A stretch of 64,000 nt of DNA, from the NCBI RefSeq assembly GCF_018494085.1, contig NZ_JABBFP010000008.1, positions 91,017 through 155,016 on the forward strand, given 5' to 3'. The translations under genes were made by a program, and so were the position numbers. This document shows, one piece after another, positions 37,717 to 47,029 of the stretch (position 1 is the stretch's first letter; each line of letters opens with the position of its first letter). This stretch comes from Rosenbergiella collisarenosi. GTDB taxonomy: Bacteria > Pseudomonadota > Gammaproteobacteria > Enterobacterales > Enterobacteriaceae. Under the pieces are notes generated by a model that saw only the letters and a list, made by a program, of their open reading frames with translations, ran no database searches and was not told where the DNA came from.

Positions 37717-38697
37717 TTAACCACCAATGTAGGAGAGACTGCTCGCCATGCCAGTGATCCCTTGATGGAGGAAATGGGTCTGTTTTTTTTGCACCAAACT
37801 CGATTGAATGCGCGCTTGTAAGGACGCTTGCTGTGCCTCTGATTGCAGCAGATCACGTAGCTCTATCCCCTGCTCACCAAATAAGCACAGATGCAACTTA
37901 CCCACCGCCGAGACGCGTAACCGGTTACAGCTATCACAGAAGTTTTTGTCGTAAGGCATGATCAGGCCGATCTGTCCCTGATAATCGGGATGGGTGAATA
38001 TCTGTGCCGGGCCCGCATCGGGTTCTCTTTGCGCCAACTGCCACCCTTGCTGTAATAATTGGCGACGTAAGTTTTCGCCTGAAAGGTGATGCTGTGCGAA
38101 ATAATCGCTTCCCTCCCCCGTCTCCATCAACTCGATAAAACGTAGTTGAAGTGGGCGGTGTTTAATCCAAGCAAGAAATGCCGCCAGCTGTTGCGTAATA
38201 TGCTTCATTAATACGACATTTATTTTCACCATCGGAAATCCCGCCTCAAGGCAAGCGTCTATGCCGGCCATAACGTCACTAAATTTATTCTGTCCGGTGA
38301 TTTGATGAAACTGGCGCGCATCGAGGCTATCTAGGCTCACGTTTACCGCCCCTAGACCTGCCGCGCGCCAATGGGAGGCTTCTTTCGCTAGGCGGTAACC
38401 GTTGGTCGTCATCGCAATCTGTTTGATCGTCGGCTGCTGATGAATGGCCGCGATGATATCGCTGAAATCACGACGCATAGACGGCTCACCGCCGGTCAGG
38501 CGGATCTTTGTCGTCCCCAGTTGCCCGAAGGCCTTCGCGACACGTTCGAGTTCATTAACGGAGAGAAAAGAGGCGCGGTCTTTATTGCGCTGGTAGCCAT
38601 TCGGCAAACAGTAGGTACAGCGAAAATTACAGACATCAGTGATTGAGAGTCGCAAGTAGTAAAATTTACGTTGATAGGTATCGGTTAAGGGTAACAA
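37717..38697 (-). CDS. moaA: GTP 3',8-cyclase MoaA
   Basis: Radical-SAM enzyme for the first step of molybdenum cofactor synthesis. The SAM cluster cysteines lie in CNFRCTYC (C23, C27, C30 from the chosen start), the second cluster in FCDSCNRLR with a later C in LHLCLFG, and the C-terminus is the conserved GG. A TTG start at 38697 is preferred: a GAGG element lies 8 bases upstream and [12 protein letters not shown] aligns with E. coli MoaA (327 versus 329 residues). A GTG at 38751 would give 344 residues but has no ribosome site. First gene of moaABCDE-yaiW-ybhL. Confidence 0.93.
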   Translation of the reverse strand: MLPLTDTYQRKFYYLRLSITDVCNFRCTYCLPNGYQRNKDRASFLSVNELERVAKAFGQLGTTKIRLTGGEPSMRRDFSDIIAAIHQQPTIKQIAMTTNGYRLAKEASHWRAAGLGAVNVSLDSLDARQFHQITGQNKFSDVMAGIDACLEAGFPMVKINVVLMKHITQQLAAFLAWIKHRPLQLRFIELMETGEGSDYFAQHHLSGENLRRQLLQQGWQLAQREPDAGPAQIFTHPDYQGQIGLIMPYDKNFCDSCNRLRVSAVGKLHLCLFGEQGIELRDLLQSEAQQASLQARIQSSLVQKKQTHFLHQGITGMASSLSYIGG

Positions 38698-38780
38698 TTG
38701 AATACCTCGTCGGTCGTCGCGCTCAGGAAGACGTTCACCCACCTCAAACACGCTGTAATAAAAAATTTGGCGTTGACTTT

Positions 38781-38809
38781 ATCCTAGCCTGAATACGAGG
38801 GAGTGTCAT
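38781..38809 (-). promoter_or_regulatory. Putative promoter of the moa operon
   Basis: On the minus strand ATGACA (38804-38809) and TAGGAT (38781-38786) are separated by 17 bases, giving a start of transcription near 38774. This would leave a leader of about 77 bases before the TTG start of moaA. Confidence 0.5.
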
Positions 38810-38929
38810 GTATAGGCCAGGATTTCTCAGACATTTTTCAAATTGTAATAGGCAAGATTGAGAGAACAGCAGATAATATCCGTCGTGCTCGCACAATGAT
38901 GATGAATACCGTAAAGGAAGCCGCCGCAA

Positions 38930-39832
38930 ATGAACCGTACCTTAGCAGATTTAGATCGCGTCGTTGCCATTGGCGGCGGACATGGTTTAGGACGCGTTAT
39001 GTCCTCGCTCTCTTCCCTCGGCTCACGATTAACCGGAATTGTCACAACCACCGACAACGGCGGGTCAACGGGTCGGATACGCCGCTCAGAAGGCGGGATC
39101 GCGTGGGGCGATACGCGTAACTGCCTCAATCAATTGATTACTCAGCCCAGCGTCGCGTCAGCCATGTTCGAATACCGCTTCTCCGGTCATGGCGAGCTTG
39201 CCGGCCATAACTTGGGTAATTTAATGCTCCGCGCGCTCGACAGCCTAAGCGTTCGTCCTCTCGAAGCGATCAATCTTATCCGTAATGTCCTCAAGGTCGA
39301 TGCCTTCTTGATCCCGATGTCAGAACAGCCGGTCGATTTGGTCGCCACCGACACGCAAGGTACCTTGATTCACGGTGAAACAGAGATCGACGCGATGCAG
39401 GAGTGGCCAACCAGTCTGGCACTCTCCACCCCGGTGAAAGCCACGCGCGAAGCAATAGAAGCGATTCTCGACGCCGATCTCATTATTCTCGGGCCAGGAA
39501 GCTTCTATACCAGCATTATGCCCGTTATCCTCGTCGAGGAGATTAGCCAAGCCTTACGCCGGACTCCGGCCAAAATGCTGTTTGTGGATAACCTCGGGAT
39601 TGAGCATAGCCCGGCGGGCCATTTATCGGTGGCTGAAAAACTGACCCTTATCGAAAAAGAAATTAGTCGCCGCGTGATTGATGGAGTGATTTTAGGCCCA
39701 CAGAGCGATAGTCGCGGTATTACACAGCGATTACGCATCCAGCGCCCTCTAGATGCCAGCGACATTGGCTATCGGCACGACCGCAGATTGTTACGCCAAG
39801 CCCTGGAAGATGCCTTCCAAGCTTTACACTGA
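38930..39832 (+). CDS. ybhK: YvcK/YbhK family putative gluconeogenesis factor
   Basis: CofD-like Rossmann protein of 300 residues (E. coli YbhK 302). The nucleotide-binding loop reads [16 protein letters not shown], followed by [15 protein letters not shown] and [13 protein letters not shown]. Bacillus YvcK binds UDP-GlcNAc and affects cell-wall synthesis on gluconeogenic carbon sources; the enterobacterial role is not proven. A Shine-Dalgarno (AAGGAAG) precedes the ATG. It is divergent from moaA and convergent with uvrB, as in E. coli. Confidence 0.93.
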   Translation: MNRTLADLDRVVAIGGGHGLGRVMSSLSSLGSRLTGIVTTTDNGGSTGRIRRSEGGIAWGDTRNCLNQLITQPSVASAMFEYRFSGHGELAGHNLGNLMLRALDSLSVRPLEAINLIRNVLKVDAFLIPMSEQPVDLVATDTQGTLIHGETEIDAMQEWPTSLALSTPVKATREAIEAILDADLIILGPGSFYTSIMPVILVEEISQALRRTPAKMLFVDNLGIEHSPAGHLSVAEKLTLIEKEISRRVIDGVILGPQSDSRGITQRLRIQRPLDASDIGYRHDRRLLRQALEDAFQALH

Positions 39833-39838
39833 GAAGGC

Positions 39839-39871
39839 GATAGCACGAAAGCATCACGAATTCGTGCTATC
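39839..39871. terminator. Hairpin between convergent ybhK and uvrB
   Basis: GATAGCACGAA and TTCGTGCTATC form an 11-bp perfect stem with an 11-base loop, starting 7 bases after the ybhK stop and ending 10 bases before the uvrB stop. No T run. Confidence 0.5.
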
Positions 39872-39880
39872 CCACATGAA

Positions 39881-41911
39881 TTACATCGCTACCAGTAAAA
39901 GATCTCGTAGTTGATGTAGCTCATCACGCAAACGCGCAGCTTCTTCGAACTCCAAGTTTTGCGCATGCTTTTGCATCGTACGTTCGTACTCTGCAATCTT
40001 CTTCTGCAGCTCTGGTGCTGTCATCAGCGAATACTCTACCGCGGTTTGCGCCGCTTTGAGTTCCACATCTCCCTTAGATTGTTGGGATTTCTTACCAGAC
40101 CCTGTTGAACCGCCTATCTCAAGGATATCGGTTATTTTCTTATTTAACTTGGTAGGCGTAATACCGTGCTCTTTATTCCACGCTTCTTGTTTCTCACGCC
40201 GACGCTCAGTTTCCTCAATCGCCCTTGCCATTGAAGGCGTAATTCTATCGGCATAGAGGATAGCCTTACCACTGACGTTACGTGCCGCACGCCCTATGGT
40301 TTGAATGAGCGAGCGATCGGAACGTAGGAAGCCTTCTTTATCTGCATCCAAGATGGCGACTAGCGATACCTCAGGCATATCGAGGCCTTCGCGAAGTAAG
40401 TTAATCCCGACCAGCACGTCGAATTTACCTAAGCGCAAGTCACGGATGATTTCCATACGCTCTACGGTGTCGATATCCGAGTGAAGATAACGAACTTTTT
40501 CCCCGTGTTCTTCGAGATATTCCGTCAGGTCTTCGGCCATCCGTTTGGTCAATACGGTCACCAGTACACGCTCGTTGATCTCGACACGTTGACGAATCTC
40601 AGAGAGCAGATCATCAACCTGTGTCGCGACGGGTCTAATTTCGAGTAGCGGATCCAACAGCCCAGTAGGACGTACCACCTGATCGATCACTTCATCGCCG
40701 GACTTCTCCAACTCGTACTTACCTGGGGTCGCAGACACATAGATCGTTTGCGGAGCGAGTGCTTCAAATTCCTCAAACTTCATTGGCCGGTTATCCAATG
40801 CAGAGGGGAGACGGAAGCCATATTCGACCAAGTTTTCTTTACGGGCGCGGTCGCCTTTGTACATGCCACCGATTTGCGGGATAGTCACGTGGGACTCGTC
40901 AACGACCAATAGTCCGTCAGCGGGGAGGTAGTCAAAGAGTGTCGGCGGCGCTTGTCCGGGACCACGTCCAGAGAGGTAGCGCGAGTAGTTTTCGATACCA
41001 GAGCAATACCCTAGTTCGTTCATCATTTCGAGGTCAAACTGCGTACGCTGAGTGATCCGCTGCTCTTCGAGAAGCTTATTATTGTCGAGCAAGACTTTTT
41101 TACGATCCGCAAGCTCGACCTTTATCTCTTCCATCGCTTGTAAGATCCGTTCACGCGGCGTGACATAGTGCGTTTTTGGATAGATAGTAAATCGCGCCAC
41201 CGACTGTTCGATCTGACCGGTCAATGGGTCGAACAATGACAGCCGTTCGACTTCTTCATCGAATAATTCGATGCGTAGCGCTAAATCATCAGATTCTGCG
41301 GGGAAGATATCGATGACATCCCCCCTGACACGAAAGGTCGCGCGCTGAAAGGCTTGATCATTGCGAGCGTATTGCAGCTCGGAGAGTCGACGCAGAATAC
41401 TCCGCTGATCGATGATCATTCCTCGCGTGAGGTGCAACATCATTTTTAGATAGGCATCCGGATCGCCCAATCCGTAAATCGCCGAGACTGAGGCCACCAC
41501 GATCACGTCTTTACGCTCAAGCAAGGCTTTGGTGGCAGAGAGCCGCATCTGTTCAATATGTTCGTTAACGGAAGCGTCTTTTTCGATAAACGTATCGGAG
41601 CTAGGCACATAGGCCTCGGGCTGATAGTAGTCGTAATAGGAGACAAAGTATTCGACGGCATTTTCCGGGAAAAACGCTTTCATTTCTCCATAGAGCTGTG
41701 CGGCTAACGTTTTGTTTGGCGCCATAATCATCGTTGGACGATTAGAGTCTGCGATGACGTTAGCAATAGTGAAGGTTTTCCCCGATCCGGTTACCCCCAA
41801 CAGGGTTTGATGAGCCAGTCCATCTTCTAGCCCTTCTTCTAATTTTTTTATCGCTTCGGGCTGATCACCAGAAGGTTTAAATTCCGAGTGTAAGGTAAAA
41901 ACTTTACTCAT
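39881..41911 (-). CDS. uvrB: Excinuclease ABC subunit UvrB
   Basis: Damage-verification helicase-like subunit of nucleotide excision repair, 676 residues. Walker A is GVTGSGKT (39-46); the beta-hairpin region [20 protein letters not shown], and motif [11 protein letters not shown] follow; the C-terminal UVR motif ([16 protein letters not shown]) binds UvrC. The start MSKVFTLHS matches E. coli; an ATG two codons upstream is equally close to the GGAA ribosome site. A LexA box lies about 75 bases upstream. Between the UVR linker and the helicase core the sequence is most divergent. Confidence 0.97.
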   Translation of the reverse strand: MSKVFTLHSEFKPSGDQPEAIKKLEEGLEDGLAHQTLLGVTGSGKTFTIANVIADSNRPTMIMAPNKTLAAQLYGEMKAFFPENAVEYFVSYYDYYQPEAYVPSSDTFIEKDASVNEHIEQMRLSATKALLERKDVIVVASVSAIYGLGDPDAYLKMMLHLTRGMIIDQRSILRRLSELQYARNDQAFQRATFRVRGDVIDIFPAESDDLALRIELFDEEVERLSLFDPLTGQIEQSVARFTIYPKTHYVTPRERILQAMEEIKVELADRKKVLLDNNKLLEEQRITQRTQFDLEMMNELGYCSGIENYSRYLSGRGPGQAPPTLFDYLPADGLLVVDESHVTIPQIGGMYKGDRARKENLVEYGFRLPSALDNRPMKFEEFEALAPQTIYVSATPGKYELEKSGDEVIDQVVRPTGLLDPLLEIRPVATQVDDLLSEIRQRVEINERVLVTVLTKRMAEDLTEYLEEHGEKVRYLHSDIDTVERMEIIRDLRLGKFDVLVGINLLREGLDMPEVSLVAILDADKEGFLRSDRSLIQTIGRAARNVSGKAILYADRITPSMARAIEETERRREKQEAWNKEHGITPTKLNKKITDILEIGGSTGSGKKSQQSKGDVELKAAQTAVEYSLMTAPELQKKIAEYERTMQKHAQNLEFEEAARLRDELHQLRDLLLVAM

Positions 41912-41984
41912 AATCATTAATTCCGGTTGTCAGTTTCAGGATGTGCAACAATTTTACTACTTAGCTCTCAAAAGTTCACGCATT

Positions 41985-42004
41985 AACTGGATAAACATCC
42001 AGTT
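41985..42004. promoter_or_regulatory. LexA (SOS) box of uvrB
   Basis: AACTGGATAAACATCCAGTT has perfect 8-base arms and contains the LexA core CTG-N10-CAG (41987-42002). It lies upstream of uvrB where E. coli also carries an SOS box. Confidence 0.92.
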
Positions 42005-42619
42005 AATGACCCATTTCGTTCACCGACCAGGTGGCCATTTAGCCAAAGTTAGGGAGTCAATATTTATTTTAGGTTATCCACCGTAACCTGAGGGTTTTTT
42101 ATTTTTGTCAAGCCTTAGTCGCAAAGTTCGAGAACGACGGCATTTGCCGCTATTGAGGCTATTGCTTTTGCGTAACTTATTGATTTTAAATTTATATAAA
42201 AATAAGTGTAGTTTACAACCACTCCGATGCCAACCCGCATCATTCATCGCCTTGCCCCTGTTTTCAGAGGGTAATGCACATGGTTATCCACAGGAATGGT
42301 GGATAACTCACAGCAGGCCAGTAATGCTGGGCTGTGTATAATTTTTCAGAAAGATGACAAGCGCCAAAAAAAAATTTTTTTTAGGAAATGGCACTTTTTT
42401 AGATTTGGTGAAATCTCGTTATTCGCTTGCGATAACGGCGAAAGTCAATCCCCGACATAAGAAATAATTGTCCTTTTTGCTCACGCCTTACCTCTCGTCG
42501 CCTTATCGATTACTCGGCGAGGGTTCGCACGTTCATAATGAGTTTATCTGCAATGTGGCGCGCTTTTTGCTTAACAACTTTATTACATAGCTCGCTAATG
42601 AATGGGAGAGAACCCGACC
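42005..42619. other. 615-base gap between uvrB and the orphan ATPase gene
   Basis: No convincing gene is seen. The gap holds the DnaA-box cluster described separately, another near-match DnaA box (TTATCCACC, 42074-42082), and a long A tract followed by a T tract (42363-42382) that should be bent or rigid. Its right end (42480-42619) carries the promoter region of the downstream gene. Confidence 0.6.
42284..42341. other. DnaA-box cluster, candidate DARS1
   Basis: Three DnaA boxes lie within 58 bases: TTATCCACA (42284-42292, perfect), GGTGGATAA (42298-42306, inverted, 8 of 9) and TGTGTATAA (42333-42341, inverted, fits TGTGNATAA). The first two face each other with a 5-base gap. In E. coli the DnaA-reactivating sequence DARS1, which helps regenerate ATP-DnaA, lies between bioD and uvrB and has a three-box core. 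Position and box number agree; function is inferred. Confidence 0.7.
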
Positions 42620-43360
42620 ATGCTGCAACTTAGAGAGATTAATCAGGCTTATGATACTCAGCACACGCTGTGGGATATCAATCTTGAAGTCATGCAAAGT
42701 AGCTGCTCCGCCATTGTTGGCCAGCAGGGGACGGGGAAAACAACGCTTTTCCACTGCATTCTCGGTTTCCTGCCGATTATGAGTGGTGAGATGACCTGGC
42801 AGCCAAAAAACACGCTTCCCTGTAGTCTTGTCTCGCTGCCTTGCCAACAGCGCACTGAGTTGGGGATAAGTTATGTCGCACAAGGTCATCCTCTCTTCTC
42901 GCAACTCACTGTTGAGGATAACCTCCTGATCGCGCTTAAGGCTGGGCAGTCCAATGCCTCGCCAGCGGCTTATTCTCCGATGATCTGTGAGCTTTTCCCG
43001 GCGCTGCTCGCTCGCCGTCACCAACGTAGTGGCACCTTAGATAAGGGACTACAGTGTCAACTCGCGCTGGCGAGAGCCGTAATTACCCACCCTAAACTCG
43101 TGTTATTAGACGAACCGTCAGAAGGCCTCTCCCCTCAGGAAGAAGATCAGCTGGTTGCAATTGTGAGTGCCTTAACTCGGGACTATCAGATAAGCGTGCT
43201 GCTGATGGATAATAACCTAGCGTTTGTCAGCCGCGTCGCCGATAACTTCACGCTGCTGCACCATGGGCGTAGCGTGATGAAGGGAACGGCCGCCGATCTT
43301 GCTGAGTTCGGCGGTAAAGAGAGGTGGGCAGAAAAGCCGAGATTTCCTAAGGCAGTGTAA
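42620..43360 (+). CDS. Orphan ABC ATPase, UrtE/LivF-like, degenerate signature
   Basis: ABC-type ATP-binding protein of 246 residues, closest in layout to UrtE/LivF (urea or branched amino-acid importers): MLQLREINQAYDTQHTLWDI start, LFSQLTVEDNLLIAL, ELFPALLARRHQRSG. Walker A is VGQQGTGKTT (34-42), Q-loop Q88, Walker B VLLDEPSEG with E165. The LSGGQ signature is altered to LDKGL (140-144), and the H-loop position is asparagine (LLMDNN). No permease or binding protein is nearby. The ATG has GGGAGA 12 bases upstream. It ends overlapping bioD by 14 bases in convergent orientation. Absent from this place in E. coli. Confidence 0.8.
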   Translation: MLQLREINQAYDTQHTLWDINLEVMQSSCSAIVGQQGTGKTTLFHCILGFLPIMSGEMTWQPKNTLPCSLVSLPCQQRTELGISYVAQGHPLFSQLTVEDNLLIALKAGQSNASPAAYSPMICELFPALLARRHQRSGTLDKGLQCQLALARAVITHPKLVLLDEPSEGLSPQEEDQLVAIVSALTRDYQISVLLMDNNLAFVSRVADNFTLLHHGRSVMKGTAADLAEFGGKERWAEKPRFPKAV

Positions 43361-44018
43361 GGTAGTGGCCAACGTCATCAAGCTGGCTGGCATCCTGTAG
43401 GAAAGGCACTTCGCCTAAGAGGGGCGCGGCGATATGTTCTGTGAGGTAATTCCGATAGGCCTCATATTCATGGGGCATTGCGCTGAGACTATTTGCTACC
43501 CAGCCGACCAGATCAAGCCCAGCATTTGCGATGGCTGTTTGGGTCAGTAGTGCATGATTGATGCAGCCCAATTTCATCCCAACGACCAGTATTACCGGAA
43601 GACCCTGCGCGGTGACCCAATCGCCATAGTGTTGTTGCGAGGTGAGCGGCGTGTACCACCCCCCTGCTCCTTCTACCAGCACCCAATCTGCCTGCGCTTG
43701 TAGGTGCGCCAAGCCGGTGTCGAGCAAAGAAAAACGTATAGGATGCCCCTCCCGTTGGCTGGCGATATGCGGAGACGTCGGTTGCTCGAAAGTCAGTGGG
43801 TTAACCGATGCGTAGGGAAGACTTACGTTACTGTAACGTTGCAGGGTCAACGCATCACGATTGCGTAGCCCTTGCGCGGTTATTTCCGACCCCGAGGCTA
43901 CCGGTTTGTATCCCGCCGTTTTATACCCCGCTCTGCCGGCTGCTTGCAGTAATCCCGCCGAAACTAGAGTTTTACCAACATCGGTGTCGGTTCCCGTCAA
44001 AAAATAGGTCTTACTCAT
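43347..44018 (-). CDS. bioD: Dethiobiotin synthetase BioD
   Basis: ATP-dependent ligase making dethiobiotin from DAPA and CO2; 223 residues. P-loop GTDTDVGKT (9-17), the KPVASGSE substrate segment and VEGAGGWYTPL are diagnostic. Its ATG overlaps the bioC stop (ATGA). It is the last gene of the bioBFCD operon, and its end overlaps the orphan ATPase gene on the other strand. Confidence 0.96.
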   Translation of the reverse strand: MSKTYFLTGTDTDVGKTLVSAGLLQAAGRAGYKTAGYKPVASGSEITAQGLRNRDALTLQRYSNVSLPYASVNPLTFEQPTSPHIASQREGHPIRFSLLDTGLAHLQAQADWVLVEGAGGWYTPLTSQQHYGDWVTAQGLPVILVVGMKLGCINHALLTQTAIANAGLDLVGWVANSLSAMPHEYEAYRNYLTEHIAAPLLGEVPFLQDASQLDDVGHYLTLP

Positions 44019-44779
44019 CGTGTGACTCCAAAAACGATTTGATAAGTTAAACGATACCCTTGCTCATCCCGTGGCCAATACTGCGGGAGCTGTTCGAAAA
44101 ACCGCCGACCGCCTAGGCCCGCTTGCCGTCCAGCATGGAGGTGTGAGGCGCCGATCCCTTTTAGAGACCAGAGCGCGGCGAGCGGGGTCGTAAAGTAACA
44201 GACCACCGGCGCTTGCCATGCATAGAGGCCGAGCGATTCAGCCGTTTTCACGAGTGAATCTGCGTTCTCCCACTGGTTAACTGGCGCACGGCGGCCCACT
44301 TGCTGCCAGACATCGTCAAGTTCAGGGAGCGATCCGGCCGCGAGCGTGGAGATCGCAAGTCTGCCTTCGGGTTTGAGCGCTTGCTGTAACTGGTTAACGG
44401 TCACCGCAAAATCGCTGCACCACTGCAAGGCTAAATTACTCCACAGGTAATCGATACTTTGCGCCGCGAAAGGGAATGCCTCTAAATCACCCTGCACATA
44501 GTGATCGGCGGCATGGTGGGCGGCGGCCTGTTGTAACATGCCTATCGAGAGGTCAAAGGCCGTCACACTGTGTCCTTGTTCCCGAAAGATACGGCTGAAC
44601 CACCCCGAGCCAGCTCCGGCATCAACGAGCTGGCCCGGGATTTGCCAGTCACATTGGCTGAGCAGCTGCTGGCCGACCCGACGCTGGAAATCGGCAAACT
44701 GATCATACCCCTTCGCCGCGCGGCTAAAAGCCTGCGCGATAGCCTTTTTATCGATCACTGATGTAGATTTATAAGGCAT
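44015..44779 (-). CDS. bioC: Malonyl-ACP O-methyltransferase BioC
   Basis: SAM methyltransferase that methylates malonyl-ACP so that fatty acid synthesis can build the pimeloyl chain; 254 residues. It begins MPYKSTSVIDKKAIAQAFSRAA, has the SAM loop VDAGAGSGWFSR and SNLALQWCSD. The start at 44779 was chosen over an upstream frame from comparison with E. coli BioC. It overlaps bioF by 11 bases and bioD by 4. Sequence is considerably diverged from E. coli, as is usual for BioC. Confidence 0.94.
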   Translation of the reverse strand: MPYKSTSVIDKKAIAQAFSRAAKGYDQFADFQRRVGQQLLSQCDWQIPGQLVDAGAGSGWFSRIFREQGHSVTAFDLSIGMLQQAAAHHAADHYVQGDLEAFPFAAQSIDYLWSNLALQWCSDFAVTVNQLQQALKPEGRLAISTLAAGSLPELDDVWQQVGRRAPVNQWENADSLVKTAESLGLYAWQAPVVCYFTTPLAALWSLKGIGASHLHAGRQAGLGGRRFFEQLPQYWPRDEQGYRLTYQIVFGVTR

Positions 44780-45917
44780 GGCGTAATGCCTCAACCAGCT
44801 CTGCGATCTGACGTTCGCTATGTGCGGCACTTAGCGTAATTCTTAACCGAGCGCTTCCCGGTGGAACGGTAGGCGGGCGAATTGCCTGTATCCAATGCCC
44901 CGCACTCTTGAGCTTATCGGCGACCGCCAGTGCCTGGTGGTTATCCCCAATAATAACGGGTTGGATAGCCGTCTGTGAATCAGTCAGCGCAATACCATGA
45001 TGTAGGCATTGTTGGCGGAATAACGTGATATTCCCAGAGAGTCGTTGGCGATACTCGGGCTGTTGGCGCACGATAGCGATGCTCGCCAACACCGCGTCAG
45101 CTTGAGCGGCGGGCAACGCGGTACTGTAGATAAGATGTCGCGCCTGTTGTTCTAAGTACTCCGCCACCTCGGCGGAACATAAGACCGCAGCCCCGCTGAC
45201 CCCGAGAGCCTTACCAAAGGTCACCACGAGAATGTCTGGTTTAACCTGCTGCTGAGCGCAGCTCCCCCGTCCCTCCTCACCGATCACCCCAATACCGTGG
45301 GCGTCGTCGACCATTAGCCAAGCTTGGTGTGCACGACAATGCTCGCTGATCGCCGCCAACGGTGCCTGATCGCCATCCATACTAAAAACGCCTTCGGTGA
45401 TCACTAAGCGATTTTCGCTCTCAGTCGCGGCTAGCTGACGCACTAAGCCTGTCAGGGAATTGTGCGGAAAACGTCGGTAACGGGCAGGGGATAAGGCTGC
45501 CGCTTCCTGAAGCGAGGCATGCATGAGTTTATCGGCAATCAGCGTATCGCTAGACTCAGCTAAGGCAAATACTAATGCTTGGTTAGCGGCAAATCCCGAA
45601 CTGAACAGTAACGCTCGCGGAAAATCGAGCCATTGTGCCAACGTCTGTTCGAGTTGCTCGTGGCTAGGTGAGTAGCCGGTAACATGGCCGGAAGCGCCCG
45701 CGCCAGTGCCCCACTTCCGTGCACCGCTGCACCATGCCTCGATGACTGCCGGATGTTGGCTCAGCCCCAAATAATCGTTACTTGAGAAATGGGTGAAGAG
45801 CTGGTCACCATGGGTTAAACGCGCCTGAGGGGATAGCGTTACCGCCGACCTACGCCGCAGCAATCCTTGCTGCTGGCGTTGGTGTAGAACCTGTTCGATT
45901 CGCTGTTGCCAAGACAT
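44769..45917 (-). CDS. bioF: 8-amino-7-oxononanoate synthase BioF
   Basis: PLP-dependent enzyme condensing pimeloyl-ACP with L-alanine; 382 residues. Conserved: FSSNDYLGLSQHP, GTGAGASGHVTGYSPSHEQLE, VDDAHGIGV and the PLP lysine in TFGKALGVSGA (about K236). Overlaps bioB by one base and bioC by 11, so translation is coupled through the operon. Confidence 0.96.
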   Translation of the reverse strand: MSWQQRIEQVLHQRQQQGLLRRRSAVTLSPQARLTHGDQLFTHFSSNDYLGLSQHPAVIEAWCSGARKWGTGAGASGHVTGYSPSHEQLEQTLAQWLDFPRALLFSSGFAANQALVFALAESSDTLIADKLMHASLQEAAALSPARYRRFPHNSLTGLVRQLAATESENRLVITEGVFSMDGDQAPLAAISEHCRAHQAWLMVDDAHGIGVIGEEGRGSCAQQQVKPDILVVTFGKALGVSGAAVLCSAEVAEYLEQQARHLIYSTALPAAQADAVLASIAIVRQQPEYRQRLSGNITLFRQQCLHHGIALTDSQTAIQPVIIGDNHQALAVADKLKSAGHWIQAIRPPTVPPGSARLRITLSAAHSERQIAELVEALRHAL

Positions 45918-46948
45918 TAGACAGCCGCGTTATAAAAAAGCGTGGTGTCAGCATTTTCAAGTTGCTGATGTAATAGCTCTGACTGAGACTCAACACCGAG
46001 TTCGGTATGCGCATGAGCAGGTTTCAAACCGAGTTTGCGGAACAGCTGCACATCGCTATCTTCTTCAGGATTTTCGGTAGTCAATAGTTTGCAGCCATAG
46101 AAAATTGAGTTAGCGCCCGCCATAAAACACATAGCTTGGGTCTGCTCACTCATTTGTTCACGACCTGCAGAGAGACGAACATAAGAGCTAGGCATCAATA
46201 CGCGCGCCACGGCGATAGTACGAATAAAATCGAATGGATCAACATCGTCGTTGTCGGCCAGTGGCGTGCCCTTTACTTTCACGAGCATATTCACTGGTAC
46301 ACTTTCTGGCGGAACGGGAAGGTTGGCTAATTGCATTAATAAACCCGCTCGGTCATCGATGGTCTCCCCTAACCCAACGATACCGCCTGAACACACCTTG
46401 ATCCCAGCGCCACGCACATTAGAGAGGGTATCTAAGCGTTCTTGATAGCTACGAGTGGTAATAATGTTTCCATAAAACTCGGGTGAGGTATCGAGGTTAT
46501 GGTTGTAGTAGTCAAGCCCTGCATCAGCCAGCTCATCAGCTTGGTCCGTAGAAAGCGTTCCTAGCGTCATGCAAGTCTCGAGACCCATCGCTTTCACGCC
46601 TTCGACCATTTTTTTCAAATAAGGCATGTCACGCGCATGAGGGTTTTTCCATGCGGCTCCCATACAGAAACGCCCGGAGCCTGCCGCTTTCGCTTTACGC
46701 GCTGAAGTCAGTACCTCTTCGACTTCCATAAGTTTTTCAGATTCTAAGCCTGTCTTATAACGCGCACTTTGCGGGCAATACTTACAGTCTTCGGGACATG
46801 CGCCCGTTTTGATGGAGAGTAAAGTACTGACTTGAACTTTCGCAGGATCGAAATTTTCACGGTGGATCTGTTGCGCCTTAAACATCAATTCTAGAAATGG
46901 CATCTCAAACAGTTCAGTAACTTGCTGACGAGTCCAACGTTGTGACAT
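45917..46948 (-). CDS. bioB: Biotin synthase BioB
   Basis: Radical-SAM enzyme inserting sulfur into dethiobiotin; 343 residues. The SAM-cluster cysteines are C51, C55 and C58 (CPEDCKYC); [26 protein letters not shown] and [10 protein letters not shown] are diagnostic. The ATG giving [14 protein letters not shown] was chosen since GGAG lies 8 bases upstream; the open frame upstream runs through the bio operator and is not used. First gene of bioBFCD, controlled by BirA. Confidence 0.97.
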   Translation of the reverse strand: MSQRWTRQQVTELFEMPFLELMFKAQQIHRENFDPAKVQVSTLLSIKTGACPEDCKYCPQSARYKTGLESEKLMEVEEVLTSARKAKAAGSGRFCMGAAWKNPHARDMPYLKKMVEGVKAMGLETCMTLGTLSTDQADELADAGLDYYNHNLDTSPEFYGNIITTRSYQERLDTLSNVRGAGIKVCSGGIVGLGETIDDRAGLLMQLANLPVPPESVPVNMLVKVKGTPLADNDDVDPFDFIRTIAVARVLMPSSYVRLSAGREQMSEQTQAMCFMAGANSIFYGCKLLTTENPEEDSDVQLFRKLGLKPAHAHTELGVESQSELLHQQLENADTTLFYNAAV

Positions 46949-46991
46949 GGCTTGCTCCGTAACTTTAAACATTCTGTTATTGTGGTTATAC

Positions 46992-47024
46992 TTGTAAACT
47001 AAATTTTTCCAAAATAGTTTACAA
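46992..47024. promoter_or_regulatory. BirA (biotin) operator between bioB and bioA
   Basis: TTGTAAACTA (46992-47001) and TAGTTTACAA (47015-47024) are perfect inverted 10-base arms separated by 13 bases, matching the bidirectional bio operator bound by biotinyl-AMP-loaded BirA. It sits between the divergent bioA and bioB starts and should repress both. Confidence 0.93.
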
Positions 47025-47029
47025 CAAAT

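Noticed and set aside
42533..43024. Long minus-strand frame opposite the orphan ATPase gene
   Set aside because: It mirrors the ABC protein, whose Walker A and B motifs are intact on the plus strand; the minus product has no recognisable features.
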